This document shows positions 47,133-55,235 of a stretch of DNA of 64,000 nucleotides, piece after piece. The position numbers were made by a program, and so were the translations under genes. Below the pieces are notes generated by a model. The model ran no database searches and was not told the origin of the DNA. It saw only the letters and a list, made by a program, of their open reading frames with translations. Origin of the DNA: Crossiella sp. S99.2. GTDB lineage: Bacteria; Actinomycetota; Actinomycetes; Mycobacteriales; Pseudonocardiaceae. Positions within the stretch are counted from its first letter, which is position 1. Each line of letters begins with the position of its first letter. Location: positions 124,001-188,000 of the forward strand of contig NZ_JALMDK010000002.1 in NCBI RefSeq assembly GCF_023094165.1, read 5' to 3'.

Positions 47133-47597
47133 TCAGCGCGCGTCGCGGAACACCCGCACCGGAACTTCTATCCGGCCACCACCGGCGAAGTCCAGCCGCA
47201 CGTTCTCCGGGCTCCAGCGCACGGTCAGCCCGTTGTCGGTGCGCCAGCCCGCGGGCACCTCGAGCACGTGCCCGCGCGGCACCTCGCCGCCGTCGTGCCT
47301 GCCCAGCCACACCTCGAAGGAGTTGCCGCTGGACATCATGGTGCCGACCCGTTTCACCGCCAGCGCGTAGCCCTGGTAGTCCCCGGCGGTGGCCACCGCG
47401 GGTGGCGGGGTCTGCACCTGCACCGTGCTGCGTACCGGCAGCAGCAGCGCCACGGTGATCGCCACGGTCAGCACGGTGCCCAGCAGAGCACCCGCCAGCA
47501 CCAGGCTCAGCTTCAGCAGGCAGCCCGCGAACCGGGGCCGCGGCAGGCTGACGTCCGGCTGCTGGGATGGGACGTTCGGCACACTCACGTCGCACAT
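47133..47597 (-). CDS. Hypothetical single-pass membrane protein
   Basis: The 154-residue protein has a short cytoplasmic head with Pro (VPSQQPDVSLPRPRFAGCLL), one membrane helix (LVLAGALLGTVLTVAITVAL) and an extracytoplasmic beta-rich domain ending GRIEVPVRVFRDAR. The outer domain has WRTDNGLTVRWSPENVRLDF. No family recognised. ATG 47597 follows GGGCGGGAAG. It leads the group with the Gfo/Idh and TPR genes and is divergent from the Nudix gene. Confidence 0.7.
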   Translation of the reverse strand: MCDVSVPNVPSQQPDVSLPRPRFAGCLLKLSLVLAGALLGTVLTVAITVALLLPVRSTVQVQTPPPAVATAGDYQGYALAVKRVGTMMSSGNSFEVWLGRHDGGEVPRGHVLEVPAGWRTDNGLTVRWSPENVRLDFAGGGRIEVPVRVFRDAR

Positions 47598-47620
47598 CTT
47601 CCCGCCCTAGTCTGGATCAC

Positions 47621-48451
47621 ATGCCGCAGCTACCCGAGGAGATGGTCCTGCCCGAGGGTTTTGTGCCCGCCACGGCCCCGCAGCCGCCTGCCGAGCCTCG
47701 GGATTCGGCCACGGTCGCCCTGGTCAGGGACACCGCGGCCGGACCTGAGGTGTTCCTGCTGCGCCGGGTGACCGGGATGGCCTTCGCTGGCGGCATGACC
47801 GTTTTCCCCGGCGGCGGCGTGGACCAGCGGGACGCGGACACCACGGTCGCCTGGGCCGGACCGACTCCGGCCTGGTGGGCCCAGCGGTTCGGCTGCTCGC
47901 CGGAGCTGGCCAGGGCGCTGGTGTGCGCGGCGGTCCGGGAGACCTTCGAGGAAGCCGGGGTGCTGCTGGCCGGGTCGAACGCGGACAGCATCGTCGCGGA
48001 CACCGCGCCCTACGCCGATGCCCGGCAGGATCTGGTGGACCGGAAGCTGTCGCTGGCGGAGTTCCTCACCGAGACCGGCCTGGTGCTGCGCGCGGACCTG
48101 CTGCGGCCGATGGCGAACTGGGTGACCCCGCCGGAGGAGCCGCGCCGCTACGACACCCGGTTCTTCCTGGCCGCGCTGCCCGCGGGTCAGCGCGCCGATG
48201 GCACCACCACCGAGGCCGATCACGCCGCCTGGCAGCGGCCCGCGGACGCGCTCGCGGACTGGGCGGCCGGGCGCAGCGGCCTGATGCCGCCGACCTGGGT
48301 GACCCTGTCCCAGCTGGACCAGCACCGCACCGTGCGCGAACTGCTGGCCGTGGACCGCCAGATCACCAAGATCACGCCGAGGGTGGTGCGCCGCAACGGC
48401 AACCTGCACGTGGCCCTGCCCGGCGACGCCGACTACCCGGAGGCATCGTGA
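47621..48451 (+). CDS. Nudix hydrolase (split-box type)
   Basis: The 276-residue protein starts at ATG 47621. It has GMTVFPGGGVDQRDADTTVA, then an insertion of about 35 residues, then CAAVRETFEEAGVLL, the REx2EExG core of the Nudix box. This split arrangement resembles NUDT19/RP2-like acyl-CoA hydrolases. ATVALVRDTAAGPEVFLLRR is the entry strand. Probably hydrolyses a CoA or nucleotide diphosphate derivative. Its TGA overlaps the MBL GTG by 4 bases. Confidence 0.85.
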   Translation: MPQLPEEMVLPEGFVPATAPQPPAEPRDSATVALVRDTAAGPEVFLLRRVTGMAFAGGMTVFPGGGVDQRDADTTVAWAGPTPAWWAQRFGCSPELARALVCAAVRETFEEAGVLLAGSNADSIVADTAPYADARQDLVDRKLSLAEFLTETGLVLRADLLRPMANWVTPPEEPRRYDTRFFLAALPAGQRADGTTTEADHAAWQRPADALADWAAGRSGLMPPTWVTLSQLDQHRTVRELLAVDRQITKITPRVVRRNGNLHVALPGDADYPEAS

Positions 48452-49227
48452 CCCACCCGGCCTACGGCACGCTCCGCCAGGTCACCGCCAACGCCGCGGT
48501 GCTGCTGGCGGACAACCCGAACATGATGACCCTGGACGGCACCAACACCTGGCTGTTGCGTGCCCCCGGCCACCCGGAGTGCGTGGTGGTCGACCCCGGC
48601 CCGGCCGATGAACAACACCTGGCCAAGGTGGCCGCGCACGGCCCGGTCGCGGCGGTGCTGATCACCCATCACCACGGCGACCACACCGACGGCGCGGCCC
48701 GCCTCGCCGAGCTGACCGGCGCGCCCACCCACGCCATCGAACCCGCGCACCGGCACCACGGCGGCGGCGACCTGCACGACGGCCAGGTCATCGAGGCGGC
48801 CGGACTCCGGCTGCGGATCTGGGTCACCCCAGGGCACACCGCCGACTCGCTCTGCATCGAGATCGAGGGCGACGGTTCGCTGCTCACCGGCGACACCATC
48901 CTGGGCCGGGGCACCACCATCGTGGCGCACCCCGACGGCAGGCTCGGCCCGTACCTGACCACGTTGCGCCGCCTGATGGAGCTGCCGCCGGGCACCACGG
49001 TGCTGCCCGGCCACGGCCCCGAGCTGCCAGACGTGGCCGCGGTGGCCACCGCCTACCTGACCCACCGCGAGCAGCGCCTGGACCAGGTCCGCCAGGCCCT
49101 GGCCACCCTGGGCCAGGACGCCACCGCACGCGCCGTGGTCGAGCTGGTCTACGCCGATGTGGACCAGTCGCTGTGGCCGGCCGCCGAGTGGTCGGTGCAG
49201 GCCCAGCTCGCCTACCTGCGGAGCTAA
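48448..49227 (+). CDS. Metallo-beta-lactamase fold hydrolase (Rv3677c-like)
   Basis: The 259-residue protein has the dinuclear zinc motif THHHGDHTDG (His74-His79), GHTADSLC, LLTGDTILG and VLPGHGPEL. It resembles LACTB2/glyoxalase II-like proteins, with a C-terminal winged helix (REQRLDQVRQAL), as in LACTB2 where it binds RNA. Probably an endoribonuclease or thioesterase. GTG 48448 is coupled to the Nudix gene; the stop overlaps the convergent clamp-like gene by 4 bases. Confidence 0.88.
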   Translation: MTHPAYGTLRQVTANAAVLLADNPNMMTLDGTNTWLLRAPGHPECVVVDPGPADEQHLAKVAAHGPVAAVLITHHHGDHTDGAARLAELTGAPTHAIEPAHRHHGGGDLHDGQVIEAAGLRLRIWVTPGHTADSLCIEIEGDGSLLTGDTILGRGTTIVAHPDGRLGPYLTTLRRLMELPPGTTVLPGHGPELPDVAAVATAYLTHREQRLDQVRQALATLGQDATARAVVELVYADVDQSLWPAAEWSVQAQLAYLRS

Positions 49228-50330
49228 CCGGGCTGCCGCAGCGGCACCACCAGGTACCGCAGCCGCACCGCGCCGGGTGGCGTGACGTGGCTGAACATGG
49301 TGCCCCGGATGCCCGGCTGGATGTCCACCCGAACCTCGTGCTCGCCAAACCAGCGCAACGTCTCCAGCAGGTATTTCGCCTGGTAACCGCGGCTCACCCG
49401 GTTCCCGTGCACCCCGGCCTTGACCGTCTCCTCGGCCTCCCCGGCCTGCGGATCGCTGCCACGCACCCGCAGTTCGCCGTCCCCGGTCTCCAGGGTCACC
49501 GTGCCGCGTGGTCCGGCGTACGGCGCGACCCGGCGCACCGCCCCGGCCAGCGCGGCGCCGTCCAGGGTGAGCGAGCACTCGACGGTGCTCGGGAAGAGCT
49601 TGTCCTCCTCCGGCAGCCCGCTGACCAGCACGGATGTGGTGACTGTCGACGAACCCCAGGTCAACGCGGCCCGGTCGCTGTCGGCATGGATGGTCACCCG
49701 CTCCGCACCCCTGGCCTGCTTGGCCACCTCGGTGAACAGCGAGGCCGGGATCAGCACGTCCAGTTCGTCATCGGCGGAGATCCACGGCAGGTCGGCCGCC
49801 GCCATCCGGTACCGGTCGGTGGCCACCGCCACCAGCCGCCCGCCCTTGGCCCGCAACCGCACCCCGGTGAACACCGGCAGCGCGTCGTCCCGGCTGGCCG
49901 CCGAGGCCACCGGCAACACCGCCGCGTGCAGCTCGGCTCCCCGGGCACTGCCCGCCACCGCGGGCGGCGCGGGCACCCCAGGGTGGTCCTCCGCGGCCAG
50001 CAACGGCAACGCGAACCGCGCGCTGGGCGTGCGGACCGCCAGCCGGGAGCCCTCCACCACCAGCCGCACATCCGGCGAGTCCAGCGCGGCCAGGGTCTCG
50101 GCCAGCGGTTTGGCCGGGACCAGCACCTGGCCGTCGGTGTGCGTGACGGCCGCGGTGTGCAACCGCACCCCGCGCTCCCGGTCGGTGGCCGCCAGGGTCA
50201 CCCCGCCGGCGTCCGCGGACAGCAGCAGCCCGGCCAGCACCGGATCAAGGGTGCGGCCGGGCAACAGCCGGGACAGGTCGGCGGCGGCGGTGGCCAGCGC
50301 GGTGGTGGTCGCGGTCAGGTCCAGGGACAT
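49224..50330 (-). CDS. DNA polymerase III beta-clamp paralogue
   Basis: The 368-residue protein from ATG 50330 has three repeated clamp domains: LSRLLPGRTLDPVLAGLLLS, LPVASAASRDDALPVFTGVR and VKAGVHGNRVSRGYQAKYLL. VAVATDRYRMAAADLPW and the C-terminal RLRYLVVPLR correspond to DnaN strand motifs; DnaN ends in the (M/L)P(M/V)R strand, here VVPLR. Housekeeping dnaN sits between dnaA and recF. Neither is here, so this is probably a second clamp. It could act in repair or translesion synthesis, or be regulatory. The peptide-binding pocket residues cannot be judged without alignment. Confidence 0.82.
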   Translation of the reverse strand: MSLDLTATTTALATAAADLSRLLPGRTLDPVLAGLLLSADAGGVTLAATDRERGVRLHTAAVTHTDGQVLVPAKPLAETLAALDSPDVRLVVEGSRLAVRTPSARFALPLLAAEDHPGVPAPPAVAGSARGAELHAAVLPVASAASRDDALPVFTGVRLRAKGGRLVAVATDRYRMAAADLPWISADDELDVLIPASLFTEVAKQARGAERVTIHADSDRAALTWGSSTVTTSVLVSGLPEEDKLFPSTVECSLTLDGAALAGAVRRVAPYAGPRGTVTLETGDGELRVRGSDPQAGEAEETVKAGVHGNRVSRGYQAKYLLETLRWFGEHEVRVDIQPGIRGTMFSHVTPPGAVRLRYLVVPLRQPG

Positions 50331-50370
50331 GCCGCGCACGCTAGCGCCGCCCACCGACAACGCCGGGGCC

Positions 50371-51636
50371 TCAGCGCGCGGTGGCGACCACCTCGGCCGG
50401 GACCGCGCAGTCCGCGGGCGAGACCGCCGGGAGCGCGTCCCGCACGGTCCGCCTGCGCAGCCACACGCCACCGGCGATCAGCAGACCGGCCACGGTCGCC
50501 GCGGCGAAGGCCAGCGGCGGCCCGGACAGTTCGATCAGCTGACCGCTGACCGACTGACCCGCGGCCAGGCCAAGGGTCACCGAGGTGATCACCCAGCCGA
50601 AGGCCTCGGTGGAGCTGCCCGCCGGGGCGACCTCGTCCACCGCGATGGAGTGCGCGGTGGCCTGCGGGGTGATCAGGGTGCCGACCACCAGCAGCGCGAT
50701 GGCCAGGCCGGCCAGGCTGGTCTGCCACACCAGCAGCAGGAGCAGCAGCGAGAACGCGGCCAGCAGCACCGGCAGGCGCAGGTACATCGGGCGCGGCACC
50801 GGGCGCAGGCCGTAGAGCAGGCCCGCGACCACCGAGCTGACCGACCACAGGCTCAGCAGCAGACCGCCGACCGAGCTGGGGTAGCCGGCCATGGTGGCCG
50901 CAGCCGGGACCGCGATCTCGACGAAGCCGATGGTCACGCCGAAACCGAAGGCGGCCAGTGCGACCGTGCGCATGGCGGGGGTGAGCACGGCCAGCAGGCC
51001 CTGCCCGGCCCTCGGCTCGGTGCGCTCGCGCCAGGCCCGCACGGCCGGGGTCAGCGCGAAGCCGACCGCGCCGATCACCATCGAGCCCGCGCCGATCACC
51101 ACGCCGGTGCCCGGCCAGGGCAGCGCCATCAGCAGGCCGGCGATGGCCGGGCCCAGGATGAAGAAGACCTCCATGCTGATCGCCTCGTAGGAGTAGGCGG
51201 CCTGCCGGGCCGGGCCCGGCGGCAGCAGCCTGCTCCACAGGCTCCGCGAGGAGGAGCTGACCGAGGGCTGGCTGACCCCGAGCGCGAGCGCGATGGTCAT
51301 CAGCAGCCACACCGGCGCGCCGGACTCCACCGCGGTCACCCCGAGCGTGGTGAACAGGGTGAGCAGCGCGGCGGCGGTGAGCAGCGGGCGGGTCGGGCCG
51401 AACCGGTCGACCAGGCGGCCCTGCAATACCGAGCCGATCGCGGCGCCGGTCAGGGCGCCGGCGGAGACCAGGCCGGCCGAGGCGAAGGAGCCGGTGGACT
51501 GCCGGACGTAGAGCATGAGCGCCAGCCCGACCATCGCGACCGGGAGGCGCCCGAGCAGCGCGGCCAGCACCGGGAGGCGGGCTGCCGGGGTGCTCAGGGC
51601 CGCGCGGTAGGACGCGAAAGACACAGACTGGGACAT
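50371..51636 (-). CDS. MFS transporter (drug-export type)
   Basis: The 421-residue protein has 12 predicted membrane segments. FRAALSTP-like cytoplasmic head, GSVLQGRLVDRFGPTRPLLTA (signature A loop) and SSSSRSLWSRLLPPGPARQAAYSYEA (loop 4-5) fit a subgroup common in actinomycetes. The tail RRRTVRDALPAV is cytoplasmic. ATG 51636 is almost covered by the operator dyad starting at 51640, so repression is likely. Follows the crp region, absent from the mycobacterial locus. Confidence 0.88.
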   Translation of the reverse strand: MSQSVSFASYRAALSTPAARLPVLAALLGRLPVAMVGLALMLYVRQSTGSFASAGLVSAGALTGAAIGSVLQGRLVDRFGPTRPLLTAAALLTLFTTLGVTAVESGAPVWLLMTIALALGVSQPSVSSSSRSLWSRLLPPGPARQAAYSYEAISMEVFFILGPAIAGLLMALPWPGTGVVIGAGSMVIGAVGFALTPAVRAWRERTEPRAGQGLLAVLTPAMRTVALAAFGFGVTIGFVEIAVPAAATMAGYPSSVGGLLLSLWSVSSVVAGLLYGLRPVPRPMYLRLPVLLAAFSLLLLLLVWQTSLAGLAIALLVVGTLITPQATAHSIAVDEVAPAGSSTEAFGWVITSVTLGLAAGQSVSGQLIELSGPPLAFAAATVAGLLIAGGVWLRRRTVRDALPAVSPADCAVPAEVVATAR

Positions 51637-51639
51637 GTG

Positions 51640-51673
51640 TACCAGTCTGCCTGATCTGGTACGCGGGTACCAG
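51640..51673. promoter_or_regulatory. Triple TACCAG/CTGGTA operator upstream of MFS gene
   Basis: TACCAG (51640-51645), CTGGTA (51656-51661) and TACCAG (51668-51673) alternate in orientation. CTGGTA-N6-TACCAG is a perfect dyad, and TACCAG-N10-CTGGTA another. It lies 3 to 37 bases upstream of the MFS ATG. The regulator is not adjacent. Confidence 0.6.
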
Positions 51674-52034
51674 TTATTTCCCGGTGCCCTTGGTCACCAC
51701 ACGCAGGGTCACGATGCTGTAACGAAAATGCGGTTTCTGGGTGAACCCACGCAACTTCGGCGCGAAGAACGCCGTCCTTGAGGGTGACAGCGCTTGTACA
51801 AAAGTGCTGGAAGACGCAGTGTTGGCGCTGTGCCCGTCACGACGGGGCTGGTCAGGCGTCTAAGAGGCACATGCTTCACAATCGAACTTGAAAATTTCCC
51901 TCGGAGATCCGGTTCGGGGCCGGACCGGGGGACGCGTGGCTGGTCGGGGGATTGGCCACGCACCAAAAGGAGGCTGGCGCGCCGCGTCGGGGGCGGCGTC
52001 CAGCCTCCTCTTGTTTTTCCAGTTCTCTGGTGCG
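51674..52034 (+). other. 361-base gene-free region with stem-loops; possible small RNA
   Basis: No gene is supported here. G+C is lower than in the surroundings (AATTT at 51893-51897). Stems include AGCGCTT/AAGTGCT (51789 to about 51808), TCCGG/CCGGA (51907 to about 51923) and GCGTGGC/GCCACGC (51932 to about 51960). It ends in the 51968-52009 terminator with a T-run on the plus strand. A plus-strand transcript would start after the divergent MFS promoter. I found no clear -10. Confidence 0.25.
51968..52009. terminator. Bidirectional terminator after crp
   Basis: AGGAGGCTGG (51968-51977) pairs with CCAGCCTCCT (52000-52009), with inner GCCGC/GCGGC. TTGTTTTT follows on the plus strand and TTTT on the minus strand, so it serves crp and any plus-strand transcript. 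Confidence 0.85.
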
Positions 52035-52709
52035 CTACCGCGCCCGGCGAGCCATCCGCTCCGGGTCCAGGATCAGCACGCTCTTGCCCTCCAACCGCAG
52101 CCAGCCGCGGTGGGCGAAGTCGGCCAGCGCCTTGTTCACGGTCTCCCGTGAGGCGCCGACAAACTGCGCGATCTCCTCCTGTGTCAGGTCGTGGGTGACC
52201 CGCAACAGGCCACCCTCCTGGCTGCCGAAACGCTGCGCGAACTGCAACAACGCCTTGGCAACCCGACCGGGCACATCGGTGAAGATCAGGTCCGCCAGCA
52301 TGTTGTTCGTCCGGCGCAGCCTTCTCGCCAGCACCCGGAGCAGTTGCTCCGCGATCTCTGGTCGCTTGTTGATCCACTCGCGGAGCGCCGGCCGGTCCAT
52401 GGTCAGCGCACGCACCTCGGTCACCGTGGTGGCCGTTGAGGTCCTCGGGCCCGGATCGAAGATGGACATCTCGCCGAACATGTCGGAAGGTCCCATGATG
52501 GCCAGCAGGTTCTCCCTGCCGTCCGGCGATTTGCGCCCGAGCTTCACCTTTCCCGACTGCAGGATGTACAGCCGGTCGCCGGGCTCTCCTTCCGCGAAGA
52601 TCACATGGCTGCGCGGGAAGTCCACAGCCTCCAAAGAACTGGCCAGCGCCTCAGCGGCAGCCGGATCCACGCCCTGGAAGATGCCCGCGCGGGCCAGGGT
52701 CTCGTCCAC
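52035..52709 (-). CDS. crp: Crp/Fnr family cAMP-responsive regulator
   Basis: The 224-residue protein has the cyclic-nucleotide domain [20 protein letters not shown] and [18 protein letters not shown]. In the latter, Glu, Arg and the Ser/Thr pair contact cAMP. A dimer helix follows, then the helix-turn-helix [21 protein letters not shown]. There is no Fe-S cysteine cluster, so it is Crp rather than FNR. It corresponds to M. tuberculosis Rv3676, which binds TGTGA-N6-TCACA-like sites even without cAMP. Candidate sites are at 41287 and 26490. Confidence 0.96.
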   Translation of the reverse strand: MDETLARAGIFQGVDPAAAEALASSLEAVDFPRSHVIFAEGEPGDRLYILQSGKVKLGRKSPDGRENLLAIMGPSDMFGEMSIFDPGPRTSTATTVTEVRALTMDRPALREWINKRPEIAEQLLRVLARRLRRTNNMLADLIFTDVPGRVAKALLQFAQRFGSQEGGLLRVTHDLTQEEIAQFVGASRETVNKALADFAHRGWLRLEGKSVLILDPERMARRAR

Positions 52710-52818
52710 CTCGTCCCTCCTGTCGAGACGCGGCAGTCACGTGTTCTCGTCGAAGCCACTGGAGCGGGCCACGACGACGTGCCGCCGATCACTCCGAGCA
52801 GTCTAGGACTTCACCCGG

Positions 52819-53094
52819 CTAAGGACGGCTTCGGACACGGCGAGGTCGTCGCTGGGCCCGTCCACCGAGCCTGCGGAGCCGGAAAAGTTCGAGTGCGCGA
52901 CCGATGCCGTGTCCGTAGAGCGCGCGCACCTCGTCGGGGCGGGCCTTCTCCAGGAACTCCTCGACCTCGTCCTCCTGCACGGCGACGTGCCGAAGCCGGT
53001 CTTCCACGCGCTCCATGAACAGCGCGAAGAACATCACGATGAGCGGTACGACGAGTACAAACCAGGCAGCCATGATGATTCGATACTGACCCAT
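52819..53094 (-). CDS. Small membrane protein upstream of crp (Rv3675-like)
   Basis: The 91-residue protein from ATG 53094, preceded by GGAGGG, has one membrane helix (IIMAAWFVLVVPLIVMFFALFM) and an acidic then basic cytoplasmic tail (VQEDEVEEFLEKARPDEVRALYG ... RRRPRRVRSRP region). Function unknown. Conserved in position between crp and nth in mycobacteria. crp starts 109 bases downstream, a gap with no other feature seen. Confidence 0.75.
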   Translation of the reverse strand: MGQYRIIMAAWFVLVVPLIVMFFALFMERVEDRLRHVAVQEDEVEEFLEKARPDEVRALYGHGIGRALELFRLRRLGGRAQRRPRRVRSRP

Positions 53095-53167
53095 ACACCC
53101 TCCGTGAGCGCAACCGGGGTCCCCCACAGACGTAAACACCATCGTGTCCAGTCCGTAGGCTGATGGG

Positions 53168-53914
53168 GTGGCAGAGCAAACCCGGCTGGCGTTGGTGCGA
53201 CGGGTGCGGCGCATGGTGCGGGCGCTCGCCGACGGTTACCCCGACGCGCACTGCGAACTCGACTTCACCAACCCCCTAGAGCTGGCCGTGGCGACCATCC
53301 TGTCCGCCCAGTGCACGGACAAGCGGGTCAACGAGGTCACCCCGGCGCTGTTCGCCCGCTACCGGACCGCGGCCGATTACGCGGGCGCGGACCGCGCCGA
53401 GCTGGAGGAGTACATCCGCTCCACCGGCTTCTTCCGCAACAAGACCACCTCGATCATGGGCCTTGGCGCCGCGCTGGTGGAGAAACACGCAGGTCAGGTG
53501 CCCAAACGCCTGGTCGACCTCGTGGAGCTGCCCGGGGTCGGGCGCAAGACCGCCAACGTCATCCTCGGCAACGCCTTCGGGGTGCCGGGGATCACCGTGG
53601 ACACCCACTTCGGCCGCCTGGTGCGCCGCTGGGGCTGGACCGCCGAGACCGACCCGGTGAAGGTGGAGAAGATCATCGGCGAGCTGGTCCCGCGCAAGGA
53701 CTGGACCATGCTCTCGCACTGGATCATCTTCCACGGCCGCCGCGTCTGCCACGCCCGCAAACCCGCCTGCGGGGCCTGCTTCCTTTCCAAGGAATGTCCC
53801 TCCTTCGGCGAGGGCGAGCTGGACCCGGTCAAGGCCGCCGAGCTGGTCAAGGGCCCGGAAGCGGCGCACCTGCTGGCGCTGGCGGAGACCCGGCGGGCGG
53901 GTGCCGCCCGGTGA
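53168..53914 (+). CDS. nth: Endonuclease III
   Basis: The 248-residue DNA glycosylase/AP lyase removes oxidised pyrimidines. [17 protein letters not shown] is at the N-terminal side, the helix-hairpin-helix [14 protein letters not shown] carries the catalytic Lys, and [16 protein letters not shown] the catalytic Asp. The 4Fe-4S cluster is formed by Cys-x6-Cys-x2-Cys-x5-Cys in [21 protein letters not shown] 53168. First of four overlapping genes through marP, an order conserved in mycobacteria. Confidence 0.96.
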   Translation: MAEQTRLALVRRVRRMVRALADGYPDAHCELDFTNPLELAVATILSAQCTDKRVNEVTPALFARYRTAADYAGADRAELEEYIRSTGFFRNKTTSIMGLGAALVEKHAGQVPKRLVDLVELPGVGRKTANVILGNAFGVPGITVDTHFGRLVRRWGWTAETDPVKVEKIIGELVPRKDWTMLSHWIIFHGRRVCHARKPACGACFLSKECPSFGEGELDPVKAAELVKGPEAAHLLALAETRRAGAAR

Positions 53915-54534
53915 TCCCCCGGGTGCGGTGGTTCGTGCTGATCGTGGTGCTGGCCCTGGCCGCGGTCATCGCGCTGTGGCCGCGTGGCGGCGAGGTCGCC
54001 CCGAGCGGATCCGGTCCGGCCTCGGTGGCCGAGCCGGACCTGGCCCCGCTGCGGGCCAAGGCCCAGCTCGCGCCCTGCCCACAGCCCGGCCCCACCGACA
54101 GCGTGGTCGGCCAGCTCTCCGGCGTCCGGGTGCCCTGCCTGGGCCAGGAGGGCGTCACCGACCTCGGCTCGGCGCTGGCGGCCAAGGCCACCCTGGTCAA
54201 CGTGTGGGCCACCTGGTGCCAGCCCTGCCGCGCCGAACTGCCGATCCTGGCCGAGTACGCGGCGGGCGAGGGCGCGGTGCCGGTGCTCGGCCTCCAGGTC
54301 CGCAACGACAGCCGGGCCGCCGGACTGGAACTGCTGGCCGCGCTCAACGTGAAGCTGCCCTCGGTGGCCGATGCCGACGGCGCCGCGCAGGCCGCGCTCA
54401 AGGTGCCGCCCGCACTGCCCGCCTCCTACCTCGTCCGCCCGGACGGCGAGGTCCGCAGAATCACCCAGCCGCTGCTGTTCACCTCGGTCGAGCAGGTCCG
54501 CAGGGCGGTCGCCGACAACCTGGGGGGCGCCTGA
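53911..54534 (+). CDS. TlpA-like thioredoxin-fold membrane protein (Rv3673c-like)
   Basis: The 207-residue protein starts at GTG 53911 inside the nth stop. It has one N-terminal membrane anchor and an extracytoplasmic thioredoxin fold with active site Cys103-Gln-Pro-Cys106 ([13 protein letters not shown]). Extra cysteines at 56 and 76 could form a structural disulfide. [17 protein letters not shown] contains the cis-Pro loop. Likely a thiol reductase acting on exported proteins, possibly on MarP, whose disulfide is encoded in the same operon. Confidence 0.88.
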   Translation: MIPRVRWFVLIVVLALAAVIALWPRGGEVAPSGSGPASVAEPDLAPLRAKAQLAPCPQPGPTDSVVGQLSGVRVPCLGQEGVTDLGSALAAKATLVNVWATWCQPCRAELPILAEYAAGEGAVPVLGLQVRNDSRAAGLELLAALNVKLPSVADADGAAQAALKVPPALPASYLVRPDGEVRRITQPLLFTSVEQVRRAVADNLGGA

Positions 54535-55235
54535 TGACGCACGGTCCACTCGTCGACCCGGCCGAGCTGCCCGACTGGCTCGCGCCCCTGGTCAAGACCA
54601 CCGCGGAGATCGACCACTCCGCGTTCACCAAGTACAACCCGAAGGCCACCGCGGGCGTGCGCCAGGCCGCGGTGCTCATCCTGCTCGGCGAGGAACACCC
54701 CGGTTCCGGGCCGGACGTGCTGCTGCTGCGCCGCGCCGACGGCCTCAACTCCCACCCCGGCCAGGTCAGCTTCCCCGGCGGCGCGGTCGACCCGACCGAC
54801 TCCGGCGTGGTCGAGGCGGCGCTGCGCGAGGCGCACGAGGAGGCCGGGGTGCTGCCGGAGAGCGTGCGCCCGGTCGCGCTGCTGCCCGAACTGTTCATCA
54901 CCCCCAGCGGGTTCATGGTCACCTCGGTGCTCGGGCACTGGGAGAAACCCGGCCCGGTCGCCCCGGTGGACTTCGGCGAGACCGCCGCGGTGGCCAGGGT
55001 GCCGATCGCCTTCCTGGCCGATCCGGCCAACCGGTTCCGGGTCCGGCACTCCTCTGGCTGGCTCGGCCCGGCCTTCGCCGTGCCGGGCATGCTGGTCTGG
55101 GGTTTCACCGCCGGACTGCTGGCAGGCGTGATCCGGCTGGCCGGCTGGGAGCAACCCTGGGACGAGACGGACGTCCGAGATCTTGAGGCCTCCTGGCGGG
55201 CCGTCGAAGAACTTCCAGGCGAGGAGAGCGCGTGA
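54534..55235 (+). CDS. Nudix CoA pyrophosphatase-like hydrolase (Rv3672c-like)
   Basis: This 233-residue enzyme has the CoA-type signature LNSHPGQVSFPGGAVDP (UPF0035/NuCoA motif) and AALREAHEEAGVLPE (Nudix box). It probably cleaves CoA or acyl-CoA into 4'-phosphopantetheine and 3',5'-ADP. ATG overlaps the previous TGA (TGATG) and its own TGA overlaps the marP GTG. Confidence 0.9.
   Translation: MTHGPLVDPAELPDWLAPLVKTTAEIDHSAFTKYNPKATAGVRQAAVLILLGEEHPGSGPDVLLLRRADGLNSHPGQVSFPGGAVDPTDSGVVEAALREAHEEAGVLPESVRPVALLPELFITPSGFMVTSVLGHWEKPGPVAPVDFGETAAVARVPIAFLADPANRFRVRHSSGWLGPAFAVPGMLVWGFTAGLLAGVIRLAGWEQPWDETDVRDLEASWRAVEELPGEESA

Noticed and set aside
51709..52377. Minus-strand frame over the crp 3' end and the gap
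   Set aside because: It overlaps crp in another phase, lacks a ribosome site and has Arg/Pro-rich shadow composition.
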